From Blautia luti (lineage in GTDB: Bacteria > Bacillota > Clostridia > Lachnospirales > Lachnospiraceae): 64,000 nt of DNA. The notes under the pieces are model-generated. The model saw nothing but the letters and a program-made list of their open reading frames with translations, was not told the origin of the DNA and did not search any database. Below are positions 40,704-49,949 of this stretch, piece after piece (the first letter of the stretch is position 1; every line of letters begins with the position of its first letter). Position numbers and translations under genes: made by a program. The DNA lies in the NCBI RefSeq assembly GCF_013304735.1, contig NZ_JAAITI010000021.1:1-64000 (forward strand), read 5' to 3'.

Positions 40704-42134
40704 GTGAAGATCAAAAAAAGCGGCAAGTTTTTTAAAAGTCTCCGCTTTCGTATTCTGATCATCCTGATCATACTGGGAATCGTACCAAGTGTCATTGTAA
40801 CGGAAATGGTCATTGCCAACTATGAAGACCGTGCCATTGCCAACCGTGTGCAGAGCATGGAAAATATCTGTGACATCATGTGCGACCTGCTTATCAAAGA
40901 GAATTATCTGAATGACTCCAGCTCGCAGACAGTAAACAGCAAGCTGGAGTTGTTGTCTAATATCTATGGAGGAAGAATTCTCATTGTAGACAGGGATTTC
41001 AGGATTATTAAGGATACCTATGGCGTGGATGAGGGAAAAACTCTGGTATCCCAGAAAGTAGTAAACTGTTTTAAAGGGGAAGATGCCTACCGATATGATT
41101 CCGACAGCCAGAAGCTGATCCTGGCTGTTCCGGTAAAAAGCCCGGAAGTAAATCAGGTGCAGGGTGCCATGATGATTATGGCTTCTTCCAGTGAAGTGAC
41201 GTCAACCATCCGGGAACTGGAGCAGAAGGGAATTCTGATCATTGGAATTATTGTGGTTCTGGCCATATTCCTGGGATATATTCTTTCCACAGTACTGGTA
41301 AAACCTTTTGCCAGGGTAACAAAAGCCATCGAAGATCTGACAGACGGATATCAGAACGAAGAAATTTCCGTACCGGATTATACAGAGACAGCGCTGATTA
41401 CGGATGCATTTAATAAGATGCTTTCCAGAATGAAAACCCTGGATGAATCCAGACAGGAGTTTGTATCCAACGTGTCTCATGAGCTGAAAACACCGATGAC
41501 TTCCATGAAAGTTCTGGCAGATTCCCTTGTAGGACAGCAGGGAGTTCCGGAGGAACTGTATCAGGAATTCCTTTCGGATATTACAGAAGAGATCGACAGA
41601 GAGAACAAGATTATCACAGATCTTCTTTCCCTTGTAAAGATGGACAAAAAAGCGGCAGATATGAATATTACCAATATGAATATCAATGAACTGCTGGAAA
41701 ATATCCTGAAACGGCTTCGGCCGATTGCAGATCAGAGAAGCATTTCCCTGATTCTGGATTCATTCCGCCCGGTCAATGCAGATGTGGACGAAGTGAAGTT
41801 TACGCTTGCCATCAGCAATCTGGTGGAGAACGGAATCAAATATAACGTAGATGAAGGCTGGGTTCGTGTAACACTGGATGCGGATCACAAAGATTTCTTT
41901 GTAACCGTTGAAGATTCCGGACTTGGAATTCCTGAAGAATCTATTGAACGGATTTTTGAGCGTTTTTACCGTGTAGACAAATCCCATTCCAGGGAAATCG
42001 GAGGAACCGGTCTTGGGCTTGCCATTACCAGAAGTTCCATAGCCATGCATCACGGTATCATAAAAGTATCCAGCAAAGAAGGAGAGGGAACCACATTTAC
42101 CGTGAAGATTCCTCTGTCCTATATTCCGTCCTAG
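40704..42134 (+). CDS. Membrane sensor histidine kinase
   Basis: The 476-residue kinase has two membrane helices (about 14-34 and 172-194) around an extracellular sensor region of about 135 residues. A HAMP linker, a HisKA domain with phospho-acceptor H259 in VSHELKTPMTS, and an ATPase domain with N (SNLVENGIKYN), DSGLGIP and GGTGLGLAIT boxes follow. The start is GTG, 3 bases after the response regulator. The layout resembles WalK/PhoR-type kinases without a PAS domain. The signal is unknown. Confidence 0.94.
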   Translation: MKIKKSGKFFKSLRFRILIILIILGIVPSVIVTEMVIANYEDRAIANRVQSMENICDIMCDLLIKENYLNDSSSQTVNSKLELLSNIYGGRILIVDRDFRIIKDTYGVDEGKTLVSQKVVNCFKGEDAYRYDSDSQKLILAVPVKSPEVNQVQGAMMIMASSSEVTSTIRELEQKGILIIGIIVVLAIFLGYILSTVLVKPFARVTKAIEDLTDGYQNEEISVPDYTETALITDAFNKMLSRMKTLDESRQEFVSNVSHELKTPMTSMKVLADSLVGQQGVPEELYQEFLSDITEEIDRENKIITDLLSLVKMDKKAADMNITNMNINELLENILKRLRPIADQRSISLILDSFRPVNADVDEVKFTLAISNLVENGIKYNVDEGWVRVTLDADHKDFFVTVEDSGLGIPEESIERIFERFYRVDKSHSREIGGTGLGLAITRSSIAMHHGIIKVSSKEGEGTTFTVKIPLSYIPS

Positions 42135-42144
42135 GAGGTACAGC

Positions 42145-43101
42145 ATGAAAAAAACGATAAAGATTATCTGCGTGACTGCTGCCTGTATCTTTCTTGGGCT
42201 GATTGCCTACATCAGTTTTGCGGGAAGAAAAGAGAAAAATACAGAACAGAAGTACAGCTTTTATTATATCAACAGTGAAGAAACAAAACTGAAAGAAGAG
42301 AAGTATACACCGGAAAAAGAAACTGCAGAGGTGATGCTCCGGGATTTTTCGGAGAGCCTGAACAACCGCGAGACAAGGGAAGATGGAATTTCACTGTTTC
42401 CGGAAGACGTAAAAATTTCTTCCTATTCTATAAAGGATGGAATTCTGCGTCTGGAATTTAACGAGGCCTACAGTAAGATGTCCCGCACCAGGGAACTTCT
42501 GGTCCGTACCGGCGTGGTGAAAATCTTTATCCAGATTCCGGGAATTGATTCTGTGGAAATCTATGTGGAAAAAAAACCTCTTACGAATTCCAAAGGAGAA
42601 GAAGTCGGAGCTATGAACAGTGACACTTTTGTGGAGTTTTCCGGATCTGACGGGGACGTCTACAGCTATGACACTTTTACCCTGTATTTTACAAATAAGA
42701 ACGGTGACAAGCTGGTAGAAGAACAGAGAAGTGTCCGTTACAGGCGGAATCTTCCAAAGGCAACCGTAGTACTGGAACAGCTGGCAAGGGGACCTCTGGA
42801 AAAAGATCATTATCCGACCATTCCGGAAAATTCCGAAGTGCTTTCTCTGACAAAAGCCAACGGAATCTGCTATGTAGATTACAATTCTGTATTTCAGGAT
42901 TATGCGTTAAATGTTTCCGAGCAGATCCCGATTTATTCTGTTGTAAATACACTGATTGCGGCAACGGATGTGGATAAAGTGGAGATTTCCATTGAGGGAA
43001 ACAAAGAAGTGACATTTGGCCAGAATATGCAGCTTTATAAGTTCTATGAATGGAATGACAGCCTGCTGGCCAGCGCAAAAGCAAAAAAAGAACAGAACTG
43101 A
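42145..43101 (+). CDS. GerMN-domain protein
   Basis: The 318-residue protein is anchored by one N-terminal helix (about 5-26) and has two GerMN-like domains outside the membrane (about 50-150 and 175-295). GerMN domains occur in the spore germination protein GerM and in lipoproteins such as LpqB near two-component systems. LpqB modulates its neighbouring kinase, so this protein may be an accessory to the kinase encoded 10 bases upstream; that is inference. A consensus AGGAGG site precedes the ATG. Confidence 0.85.
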   Translation: MKKTIKIICVTAACIFLGLIAYISFAGRKEKNTEQKYSFYYINSEETKLKEEKYTPEKETAEVMLRDFSESLNNRETREDGISLFPEDVKISSYSIKDGILRLEFNEAYSKMSRTRELLVRTGVVKIFIQIPGIDSVEIYVEKKPLTNSKGEEVGAMNSDTFVEFSGSDGDVYSYDTFTLYFTNKNGDKLVEEQRSVRYRRNLPKATVVLEQLARGPLEKDHYPTIPENSEVLSLTKANGICYVDYNSVFQDYALNVSEQIPIYSVVNTLIAATDVDKVEISIEGNKEVTFGQNMQLYKFYEWNDSLLASAKAKKEQN

Positions 43102-43137
43102 TCTTAACAGAATATCTATATAAACGGGAGAACATGT

Positions 43138-45423
43138 ATGACAAAACGGCCATTATGTTTTCTGTGTTTTCTTATGGTGCTAGGTTTAAGTATTATGAAT
43201 TTTACGGGGATTCCTCTTCTTGGGGGGAATCCCCTTCCTGTAACGGTACAGGACTGGATCGAAGCACATCCTGGCTCTGTGATCTGCGGGGAGGTGGAGC
43301 AGTATGAAAATACAGAATTCTCCCAGTCTGTTTATCTGAAAAAAACATATCTGATTTATCAGTCAAAAAAATTTTCCATTGAAAATGTAAGAGTGTTTCT
43401 GAAAAAAGAAGAAGACCTGAAACCGGGAATGAAAATTCTGGTAAAAGGAACCTTAAAAAGAGTGGAGGAACCCTCAAATCCCGGTGGCTTTGACAGTCAG
43501 CATTACTATGCCTGCCGTCATATCTATTATTTTATGAAGAAAGCTGTGGTCCGGAAAAAAACAGAATCCTATTCCGGATACAGACAGCAGCTTTTTAAGG
43601 TAAAAGAAAAATGCAGGCAGATTCTTACGGAATCGGCAGGAGAAGACGCGCCACTTTTCTGCGCGATGGTGCTTGGGGACAAACAGGATCTGGATCCGGA
43701 AATGCGGATGCGATATCAGCTGGCCGGGATTGTACATATTCTTGCCATCAGCGGGCTTCACATCAGCATTCTGGGAATGGGGCTTTATAACCTTCTGAAA
43801 AAAATCGGTCTTGGAATCTGGCCTGCGGGAATTTTTTCGCTGGGGGTAATGCTGCAGTACGGGATCATGACCGGAGGGAGTATTTCCACCATGCGGGCGG
43901 TGACCATGTTTCTCATTGCCATGGGCGCCAGGATCACTGGACGGATTTATGACATGATGACTGCGCTTTCGGTAACAGCTATGATGATTCTTCTGGAATC
44001 CCCGGCGTATCTTCTGGACAGCGGTTTTCTTCTGTCCTTTGGCTGTGTTCTTGGAATCGGTGTTGCAGCGGAAAAAATCTGTGCTCTTGCAGGTGCGGAG
44101 AAAAAATGGACGAAGGCACTGGTAAGTTCCATAGCCCTTCAGCTGGTGACACTGCCCGTGATGTTGAAATTTTTTGGAGAAGTATCCCTTGCCGGATTTT
44201 TTCTGAATCTTCTGGTGCTTCCCAGCGTGGGCTTTGTGTTGACAGGAGGAATGGCGGCACTGTTGCTTGGGATTTTCTGTATTCCTGCTGCAAAACTGGC
44301 AATTTTGCCGGCAAGAGGATTGCTGCTTTTTTATGAATATCTATGTAGCCTTGCAGGAAAATTAAGGTGGAGCACCTGGATCGGAGGGGAACCGGAAATC
44401 TGGCAGATTCTGGTATATTATGTTTTTTTGATTACAATCCTGTTTATGGGACAGTATATAAAAGAACCGATGAGGCGGGAACAGGAAGCGGGTATGAAAT
44501 CAGAGTTATCCAGCCGGGATAAAAGAATCCCGGGAAAGATCCAAAGGAAACTCCGGACAGTCCGGGCAGCAGCCGGCGCATTGATGATAACAGGAATTCT
44601 GATCCTCGGGTTTCATCCGGCAGGAGACCTGAAAGTGACCTGCCTGGATGTGGGGCAGGGAGATGGCATCCTTGTAGAGACTCCGGATAATCACCATTTT
44701 CTTATTGACGGAGGAAGCAGCAGCCAGTCGGACCTTGGAAGATACTGCCTTCTGCCGGCTCTGAAAAGTCAGGGGATTTCTTATTTGGACGGGCTTTTTA
44801 TTTCCCATACAGACAAGGATCATATCAGCGGGGCGAAGGAACTTCTGGAATATATGGGAAATGGACTCACGACCATCCGGGCAGGATATCTGGTGCTTCC
44901 TTCATGGGCGGAAAGGCCGGAGGCCTGGGAGGAACTCTCGGATGCGGCACAAAAAGCCGGAATAAAAATTGTGACAGGAAAAAAGGGAGATGAGCTGCAT
45001 TGTGGTCTGGTATCTTTTTCCATCTTGTGGCCGGAGAAAAACGCCACAGGAAAAGATGTGAATGAGGAGGCAATGGTGATGGAACTCTCGTTTGGAGAAT
45101 TTCAGATGCTTTTTACCGGGGATATCGGAGCAGACACGGAGAAAAAGCTTCTGGCGTCCGGGATATTAAAGGATGTGGACTGTCTGAAAGTGGGACATCA
45201 TGGTTCCCGTTATTCTACCACGGAAGCGTTTCTTGAAAAAATAAAGCCGGAACTGGCGATCATTTCCTGTTCTTCCACCAACACTTACGGGCATCCGTCG
45301 CCGGAAACCGTAGAGCGTCTGGAAGCGGCCGGAAGCCAGGTGGAATATACCATGAAAAACGGTGCCATTACTGTGGAAACCGATGGAAAAAAGCTTAAGA
45401 TATATAGGTTTCGGAGGGACTGA
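43138..45423 (+). CDS. comEC: ComEC/Rec2 DNA-uptake channel
   Basis: ComEC forms the channel that brings single-stranded DNA into the cell. The 761-residue protein has an N-terminal membrane pair with an OB-like domain (about 30-140), the competence domain of several helices (about 175-440, LAISGLHISILGMG) and a C-terminal metallo-beta-lactamase-like nuclease domain (about 500-761) with DVGQGDGILVE, HTDKDHISG and GHHGSRYST. The conserved metal-binding motif HxDxDH is intact, so the nuclease part is probably active. It ends the operon with comEA. Confidence 0.95.
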   Translation: MTKRPLCFLCFLMVLGLSIMNFTGIPLLGGNPLPVTVQDWIEAHPGSVICGEVEQYENTEFSQSVYLKKTYLIYQSKKFSIENVRVFLKKEEDLKPGMKILVKGTLKRVEEPSNPGGFDSQHYYACRHIYYFMKKAVVRKKTESYSGYRQQLFKVKEKCRQILTESAGEDAPLFCAMVLGDKQDLDPEMRMRYQLAGIVHILAISGLHISILGMGLYNLLKKIGLGIWPAGIFSLGVMLQYGIMTGGSISTMRAVTMFLIAMGARITGRIYDMMTALSVTAMMILLESPAYLLDSGFLLSFGCVLGIGVAAEKICALAGAEKKWTKALVSSIALQLVTLPVMLKFFGEVSLAGFFLNLLVLPSVGFVLTGGMAALLLGIFCIPAAKLAILPARGLLLFYEYLCSLAGKLRWSTWIGGEPEIWQILVYYVFLITILFMGQYIKEPMRREQEAGMKSELSSRDKRIPGKIQRKLRTVRAAAGALMITGILILGFHPAGDLKVTCLDVGQGDGILVETPDNHHFLIDGGSSSQSDLGRYCLLPALKSQGISYLDGLFISHTDKDHISGAKELLEYMGNGLTTIRAGYLVLPSWAERPEAWEELSDAAQKAGIKIVTGKKGDELHCGLVSFSILWPEKNATGKDVNEEAMVMELSFGEFQMLFTGDIGADTEKKLLASGILKDVDCLKVGHHGSRYSTTEAFLEKIKPELAIISCSSTNTYGHPSPETVERLEAAGSQVEYTMKNGAITVETDGKKLKIYRFRRD

Positions 45424-45545
45424 AAAATTTTTTCAAAAACCGGAAAAAACAGGTGACTTTTGTACACACTTGTTGTAGAATAGTCAGGGTTTGTGCGAAA
45501 ACGAAACATTGAAAACAGGCAACACAAGATAAGGAGTTTTTATTT

Positions 45546-46925
45546 ATGAAATATGACGTACTGATCGTAGGAGCAGGTCCTGGAGGAATCTTTGCAGCCT
45601 ATGAGCTGATGAATAATGATCCGGAGAAAAAGATCGCGGTTTTTGAAGCCGGCCATCCTCTGGAAAAAAGAAAATGTCCTATTGACGGAAAGAAAGTAAA
45701 ATCCTGTATCCACTGTAAAACATGTGCGATCATGAAAGGATTTGGCGGTGCAGGCGCTTTCTCCGATGGAAAATATAATATCACCAATCAGTTTGGCGGA
45801 ACGCTGTATCAGCATATCGGCAAGGATACAGCCACAGAACTGATGGAATATGTAGATAAACTGAATCTGATGCATGGTGGAGAGGGAACCAAGCTTTATT
45901 CCACCACAAACAGTGAGATCCGTAAGCTCTGTCTTCAGAACGGCCTGCATCTTCTGGATGCATCTGTCCGCCACCTGGGAACGGATATCAACTATGTAGT
46001 ACTTCAGAATCTCTATGACAAGATGAAAGCCCATGTAGATTTCTATTTTGACGCGTCCGTTGACAAAGTGGAGAAAACAGAAGACGGCTATGCAGTTGTT
46101 GTAGGTGATGAGCGTTACGAGGGAACTTACTGCATCATCTCCGCGGGACGAAGCGGAAGTAAATGGATGGAGACTGTATGTACAGATCTTAAGATCCCCA
46201 CACTTTCCAACCGTGTGGATATCGGTGTCCGTGTGGAGCTTCCGGCAGAGGTGTTCAGCCGTCTGACCGATGAGCTTTACGAGAGCAAGATCGTTTACAG
46301 AACCGAGAAGTTTGAGGATATGGTCCGTACTTTCTGTATGAACCCGAGAGGTGTTGTGGTTAATGAGAACACCAATGGAATCATCACAGTAAACGGCCAC
46401 AGCTATGAAGATCCTGCAAAACACACCAACAATACAAACTTTGCGCTTCTGGTATCCAAACATTTCTCAGAGCCGTTCCATGACAGCAACGGATATGGTG
46501 AGAGCATCGCAAGACTTTCCAACATGCTTGGCGGTGGTGTTATGGTACAGCGTTTCGGAGATCTGATCCGTGGAAGACGAAGCACAAAAGCACGTATTGA
46601 GGAAAGCTTCGTAACACCGACTCTTTCCGCAACACCGGGAGACTTAAGCCTTGTTATGCCGAAGCGTATCTTGGATGGAATCATCGAGATGATCTATGCT
46701 CTGGATAAGATCGCACCTGGAACAGCAGATGACGATACTCTGCTTTATGGTGTTGAGGTTAAATTCTACAACATGGAAGTTGAGATCGATGAGAATCTGG
46801 AAACCTGCCACAAAGGTCTCTTTGTTATCGGAGACTGCAGCGGTGTGACACATTCTCTTTCCCATGCATCCGCCAGCGGTATCTATGTAGCCAGATACCT
46901 GGAGCAGGAGTACTTCAGTAAATAA
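45546..46925 (+). CDS. FAD-dependent dehydrogenase (uncharacterised, COG2509-like)
   Basis: The 459-residue protein opens with the FAD-binding motif IVGAGPGGIFAAYEL and continues with a Cys-rich stretch (CPIDGKKVKSCIHCKTCAIM) and the GFGGAGAFSDGKYN segment of this family. A second FAD contact, VIGDCSGVTHSLSHASASG, lies near the C-terminus. It is soluble and stands as a single gene with its own AAGGAG site and terminator. Substrate and physiological role are unknown. The four cysteines near residues 41-61 could bind metal or a cluster. Confidence 0.85.
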   Translation: MKYDVLIVGAGPGGIFAAYELMNNDPEKKIAVFEAGHPLEKRKCPIDGKKVKSCIHCKTCAIMKGFGGAGAFSDGKYNITNQFGGTLYQHIGKDTATELMEYVDKLNLMHGGEGTKLYSTTNSEIRKLCLQNGLHLLDASVRHLGTDINYVVLQNLYDKMKAHVDFYFDASVDKVEKTEDGYAVVVGDERYEGTYCIISAGRSGSKWMETVCTDLKIPTLSNRVDIGVRVELPAEVFSRLTDELYESKIVYRTEKFEDMVRTFCMNPRGVVVNENTNGIITVNGHSYEDPAKHTNNTNFALLVSKHFSEPFHDSNGYGESIARLSNMLGGGVMVQRFGDLIRGRRSTKARIEESFVTPTLSATPGDLSLVMPKRILDGIIEMIYALDKIAPGTADDDTLLYGVEVKFYNMEVEIDENLETCHKGLFVIGDCSGVTHSLSHASASGIYVARYLEQEYFSK

Positions 46926-46927
46926 TA

Positions 46928-46980
46928 TGAGCGGCCCTTTTCTGCTGTCACAGTGATGGCGGAAAGGGGCAGCTTTTATG
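46928..46980 (+). terminator. Terminator after the FAD-dependent dehydrogenase
   Basis: GCGGCCCTTTTC and GGAAAGGGGCAGC pair around a loop with an inner CTGTCAC/GTGATGG stem, then CTTTTA. Confidence 0.6.
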
Positions 46981-47118
46981 TTGTAGGAAATCACTGTACC
47001 ATAAATAAAAAACATAAATCATATAAAACCATGCATAATGTGCATGAATATTGAAAGGAGTATGTTGAAAATAACTGACAGATGCAGGGGAAGCACCATA
47101 ATTCGTCCGACAGCAATC

Positions 47119-47147
47119 TTGACAATTTTGTGATTTTGTGGTAAAAG
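47119..47147 (+). promoter_or_regulatory. Promoter of the cobalamin-controlled operon
   Basis: TTGACA (47119-47124) and TAAAAG (47142-47147) with 17-base spacing, about 30 bases before the riboswitch. The 190 bases between the previous terminator and this promoter are AT-rich and hold nothing else recognised. Confidence 0.5.
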
Positions 47148-47175
47148 AATAAGTAACCAGGTAAAATCGAATATG

Positions 47176-47345
47176 TACAAATGTTATGGCAATAAGGTTG
47201 CGTCCAGTCGGATGTGCAAAAGAGAATCCGGTGAGAATCCGGAACGATACCGTCACTGTGAACGGGGAGCTGTTTTTAAATACCACTGGGAAACCGGGAA
47301 GGGAAAGCAGTGTGGAACCAAGTCAGGAGAACTGCCTTATTGTGA
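47176..47345 (+). ncRNA. Cobalamin riboswitch
   Basis: Conserved cobalamin-aptamer blocks are in order: GAATCCGGTGAGAATCCGG, then CCGTCACTGTGAACGGGG, ACCACTGGGAAACCGGGAAG and the 3' AGTCAGGAGAACTGCCT. Terminator-like hairpins follow at 47371-47405 and 47436-47464, so binding should stop transcription of the chelatase-importer operon when B12 is present. Confidence 0.92.
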
Positions 47346-47370
47346 GATCCAGGATTCGCGGTCTACGAAT

Positions 47371-47405
47371 CTGTATTCTCAATAACAATACAGAACTTCT
47401 TTTTA
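47371..47405 (+). terminator. Terminator following the cobalamin riboswitch
   Basis: TCTGTATT and AATACAGA pair around a 9-base loop with ACTTCTTTTT after. A second weaker hairpin (CGGC/GCCG, 47436-47464) has a seven-T run and may be the actual switch terminator. Confidence 0.55.
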
Positions 47406-47509
47406 TGTGTATTGCGAGAGAATCGTGTGTGAGCAGGCGGCCGCAGAAAGCAGCCGTTTTTTTGTACATATCAGTATTCTGGAAATACATGAAAAGAGGA
47501 CGATAAGAA

Positions 47510-48814
47510 ATGAAAAGAAAAACAATGTTAGCTCTGATGCTCGCAGTTTCCATGACATGCTCTATGGGTGCAGCTACAACAGCAATGGCAGCAGATGATT
47601 CCGCTACAGAAGAGAGCGCAGATGAGAGTACTGAGGCAGCTGATACCACAGAGGCTTCTGATGAAGACCAGAAAGCAGCTGACAATGTAGCAGCTCTGAT
47701 CGACAAGATCTATGTTCAGGAGAGAACTGACACAACAGATGAGGACTGCAAGGCAGCCAAAGAAGCATGGGATGCTCTGACAGACGCTCAGAAAGAACTG
47801 GTAGAGGGCGAGAACGCTGATCCGGATTACTTCGGACGTGACACAGGAGATGCTTCCAAGGACGATCCGCGTAACCAGGATGAGATCGGTGAGAATGAAC
47901 TTCTTGTTGTAAGCTTTGGTACTTCCTTCAATGACAGCCGTGCAGAGGATGTCAAAGGAATCGAGGATGCTCTTGCAGAAGCTTATCCGGACTGGTCTGT
48001 AAGAAGAGCATTTACAGCACAGATCATCATCAACCATGTAGAGGCAAGAGATGATGAAGTGATTGATAACATGCAGCAGGCTCTTGACCGTGCAGTAGAG
48101 AATGGTGTTAAGAATCTGGTTGTACAGCCTACTCATCTGATGCATGGTGCTGAGTACGATGAGATGACAGAAGCGATCAATGGCTATAAAGATAAATTCG
48201 AGTCTGTAGCTATCGCAGAGCCAATGCTCGGTGAGGTTGGAGACGATGCAACCGTGATCAACGATGACAAGAAAGCCGTTGCTCAGGCAATCACAGATGA
48301 GGCTTGCAAAGAAGCCGGATTTGACAGCATGGATGCAGCAGCTGAGGCTGGCACAGCATTCGTATTCATGGGACATGGAACATCTCATACAGCTAACATT
48401 ACATACGATCAGATGCAGACACAGATGGAAAACCTTGGATTCAAGAACGCATTCATCGGTACTGTAGAGGGTAAACCGGAAGATACAGCCTGCGACAAGG
48501 TTATCGAGAAGGTAAAAGAGGCAGGATACAAGAACGTTGTTCTTCGTCCGCTGATGGTTGTTGCCGGAGACCATGCAAACAACGATATGGCCGGTGATGA
48601 TGAGGATTCCTGGAAGAGCCAGTTTGTAGCATCCGGAAACTTCGAGAATGTTGATACACAGATCGCAGGTCTTGGACGTATCGAGGCTGTTGAGCAGCTT
48701 TATGTAGATCATACAAAAGCAGCTATCGACTCCATCGGAAGCACAGATGAGTCCGCAGATTCTGACGCAGCAGCAGATACAGAGGCTGATTCCGCTGAGG
48801 ATTCCGCAGAATAA
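47510..48814 (+). CDS. Exported CbiK-like cobaltochelatase
   Basis: The 434-residue protein has a signal peptide (about 1-27, ending MAA), a short acidic linker, a helical surface-protein-type repeat (ALTDAQKELV near 88) and a CbiK domain (about 125-415). Chelatase landmarks are ELLVVSFGTSFNDSR, PTHLMHG, FMGHGTSHTAN and VVAGDHANNDMAGDD. CbiK inserts Co2+ into sirohydrochlorin and is normally cytoplasmic. An exported form is known in Desulfovibrio (CbiKP), where haem-like or cobalt-related roles are debated. The acidic C-terminal tail has no cell-wall anchor motif. The gene opens a B12-riboswitch operon with a BtuFCD-type importer, so a role in cobalt or tetrapyrrole capture outside the cell is likely. 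Confidence 0.85.
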   Translation: MKRKTMLALMLAVSMTCSMGAATTAMAADDSATEESADESTEAADTTEASDEDQKAADNVAALIDKIYVQERTDTTDEDCKAAKEAWDALTDAQKELVEGENADPDYFGRDTGDASKDDPRNQDEIGENELLVVSFGTSFNDSRAEDVKGIEDALAEAYPDWSVRRAFTAQIIINHVEARDDEVIDNMQQALDRAVENGVKNLVVQPTHLMHGAEYDEMTEAINGYKDKFESVAIAEPMLGEVGDDATVINDDKKAVAQAITDEACKEAGFDSMDAAAEAGTAFVFMGHGTSHTANITYDQMQTQMENLGFKNAFIGTVEGKPEDTACDKVIEKVKEAGYKNVVLRPLMVVAGDHANNDMAGDDEDSWKSQFVASGNFENVDTQIAGLGRIEAVEQLYVDHTKAAIDSIGSTDESADSDAAADTEADSAEDSAE

Positions 48815-48866
48815 TAAATATGAAACGATCTGAGTGAGCTCAGATACCTATAAGAAATCCATGTAA

Positions 48867-48903
48867 CTGCCCGGAAAGATCAGGAAGACTGTCTTCCGGG
48901 CAG
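48867..48903 (+). terminator. Intra-operon hairpin
   Basis: CTGCCCGGAA and TTCCGGGCAG form a 10-bp stem without a T-run. It may stabilise or process mRNA between the chelatase and the next gene rather than terminate. Confidence 0.4.
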
Positions 48904-48935
48904 ATTGCTGTATCTATGGAAGGGAGAAGATTATT

Positions 48936-49949
48936 ATGAAAAAACGTTATGTAAACTTAATCCTTGCAATGGTAAGTGCATCAGCCATGGCCCTTGGCTC
49001 TGTGCCTGCAATGGCTGCAACAGATTCCGCAAAAACCGAATCTGCCAAAAACGATTCCAAAGAGGATGCAGAAGCTTCCAATGAGAAAGAGGCAGACGCA
49101 GCCAAGACAGATACCCTAGAAGATGGTGTTTATACAGCAGAGTTTGACACAGACAGCAGTATGTTCCATGTAAATGAGGCCAATGACGAAAAAGGAGAGC
49201 TTACGGTCAAAGATGGCAAGATGACCATCCATGTAAGCCTGGTTTCCAAGAAGATCGTAAATCTGTTTGCAGGAACTGCAGAAGATGCACAGAAGGATGG
49301 CGCCGAGATCATTGAACCTACCACAGATACAGTAAAATACAGCGACGGTTATACAGAGGAAGTTTACGGGTTTGATATCCCGGTACCTGCCATTGATGAG
49401 GAATTTGATGTGGCACTTCTGGGAGAAAAAGGTAAATGGTATGACCATAAAGTCAGCGTCAAAAATCCTGTAAAGACAGGTGATGTGGAAGAAACAACTG
49501 ATGATACAGACAAAAAAGAAGACTCCTCCGACAAGGAGAACGCAGAAAAAGCAGATGTTTCCAAAGATGAGAAAACTTCCGATGACAAGAAATCTGAGGG
49601 AAAAAAGCTGGAAGATCTGAAACTGGAAGACGGAACTTACGAATTTGATGTAACCCTCACAGGCGGAACCGGAAGAGCAACGGTAGAATCTCCGGCCAAA
49701 GTAGAGATCAAAGACAAAGAAGCTACAGCAACCATCATCTGGAGCAGCCCGAATTACGATTACATGATCGTGGATGGCGAAAAATATGAGCCGGTGAACA
49801 AAGACGGAAATTCCACATTTGAGATTCCGGTGACTGTTTTTGACACAGAGATGGAAGTGACAGCAGATACCGTAGCCATGAGTACACCTCATGAGATCGA
49901 CTACACATTAAATTTTGATTCTTCAAGCATGAAAAAGGCAGAAAAATGA
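48936..49949 (+). CDS. Exported two-domain protein, possibly ligand-binding (NEAT-like)
   Basis: The 337-residue protein has a signal peptide (about 1-28), an acidic linker and two similar beta-rich domains (about 62-165 and 220-330), both opening with LEDGxY followed by an alternating hydrophobic strand. The pattern resembles NEAT or iron-transport-associated domains that bind haem outside Gram-positive cells, but the haem-binding YxxxY motif is not seen. A Lys/Asp/Glu-rich linker joins the domains. It overlaps the solute-binding protein gene by 4 bases and so probably hands a tetrapyrrole or metal ligand to it. The ligand is unproven; B12-related context argues for a corrinoid. Confidence 0.6.
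   Translation: MKKRYVNLILAMVSASAMALGSVPAMAATDSAKTESAKNDSKEDAEASNEKEADAAKTDTLEDGVYTAEFDTDSSMFHVNEANDEKGELTVKDGKMTIHVSLVSKKIVNLFAGTAEDAQKDGAEIIEPTTDTVKYSDGYTEEVYGFDIPVPAIDEEFDVALLGEKGKWYDHKVSVKNPVKTGDVEETTDDTDKKEDSSDKENAEKADVSKDEKTSDDKKSEGKKLEDLKLEDGTYEFDVTLTGGTGRATVESPAKVEIKDKEATATIIWSSPNYDYMIVDGEKYEPVNKDGNSTFEIPVTVFDTEMEVTADTVAMSTPHEIDYTLNFDSSSMKKAEK

Noticed and set aside
47173-47385. Short open frames inside the cobalamin riboswitch
   Set aside because: The sequence is accounted for by conserved aptamer blocks.
47528-48712. A 394-codon minus-strand frame opposite the chelatase gene
   Set aside because: Its Cys/Ile/Leu-rich translation is the typical shadow of a highly biased coding strand; it has no start signals or motifs.
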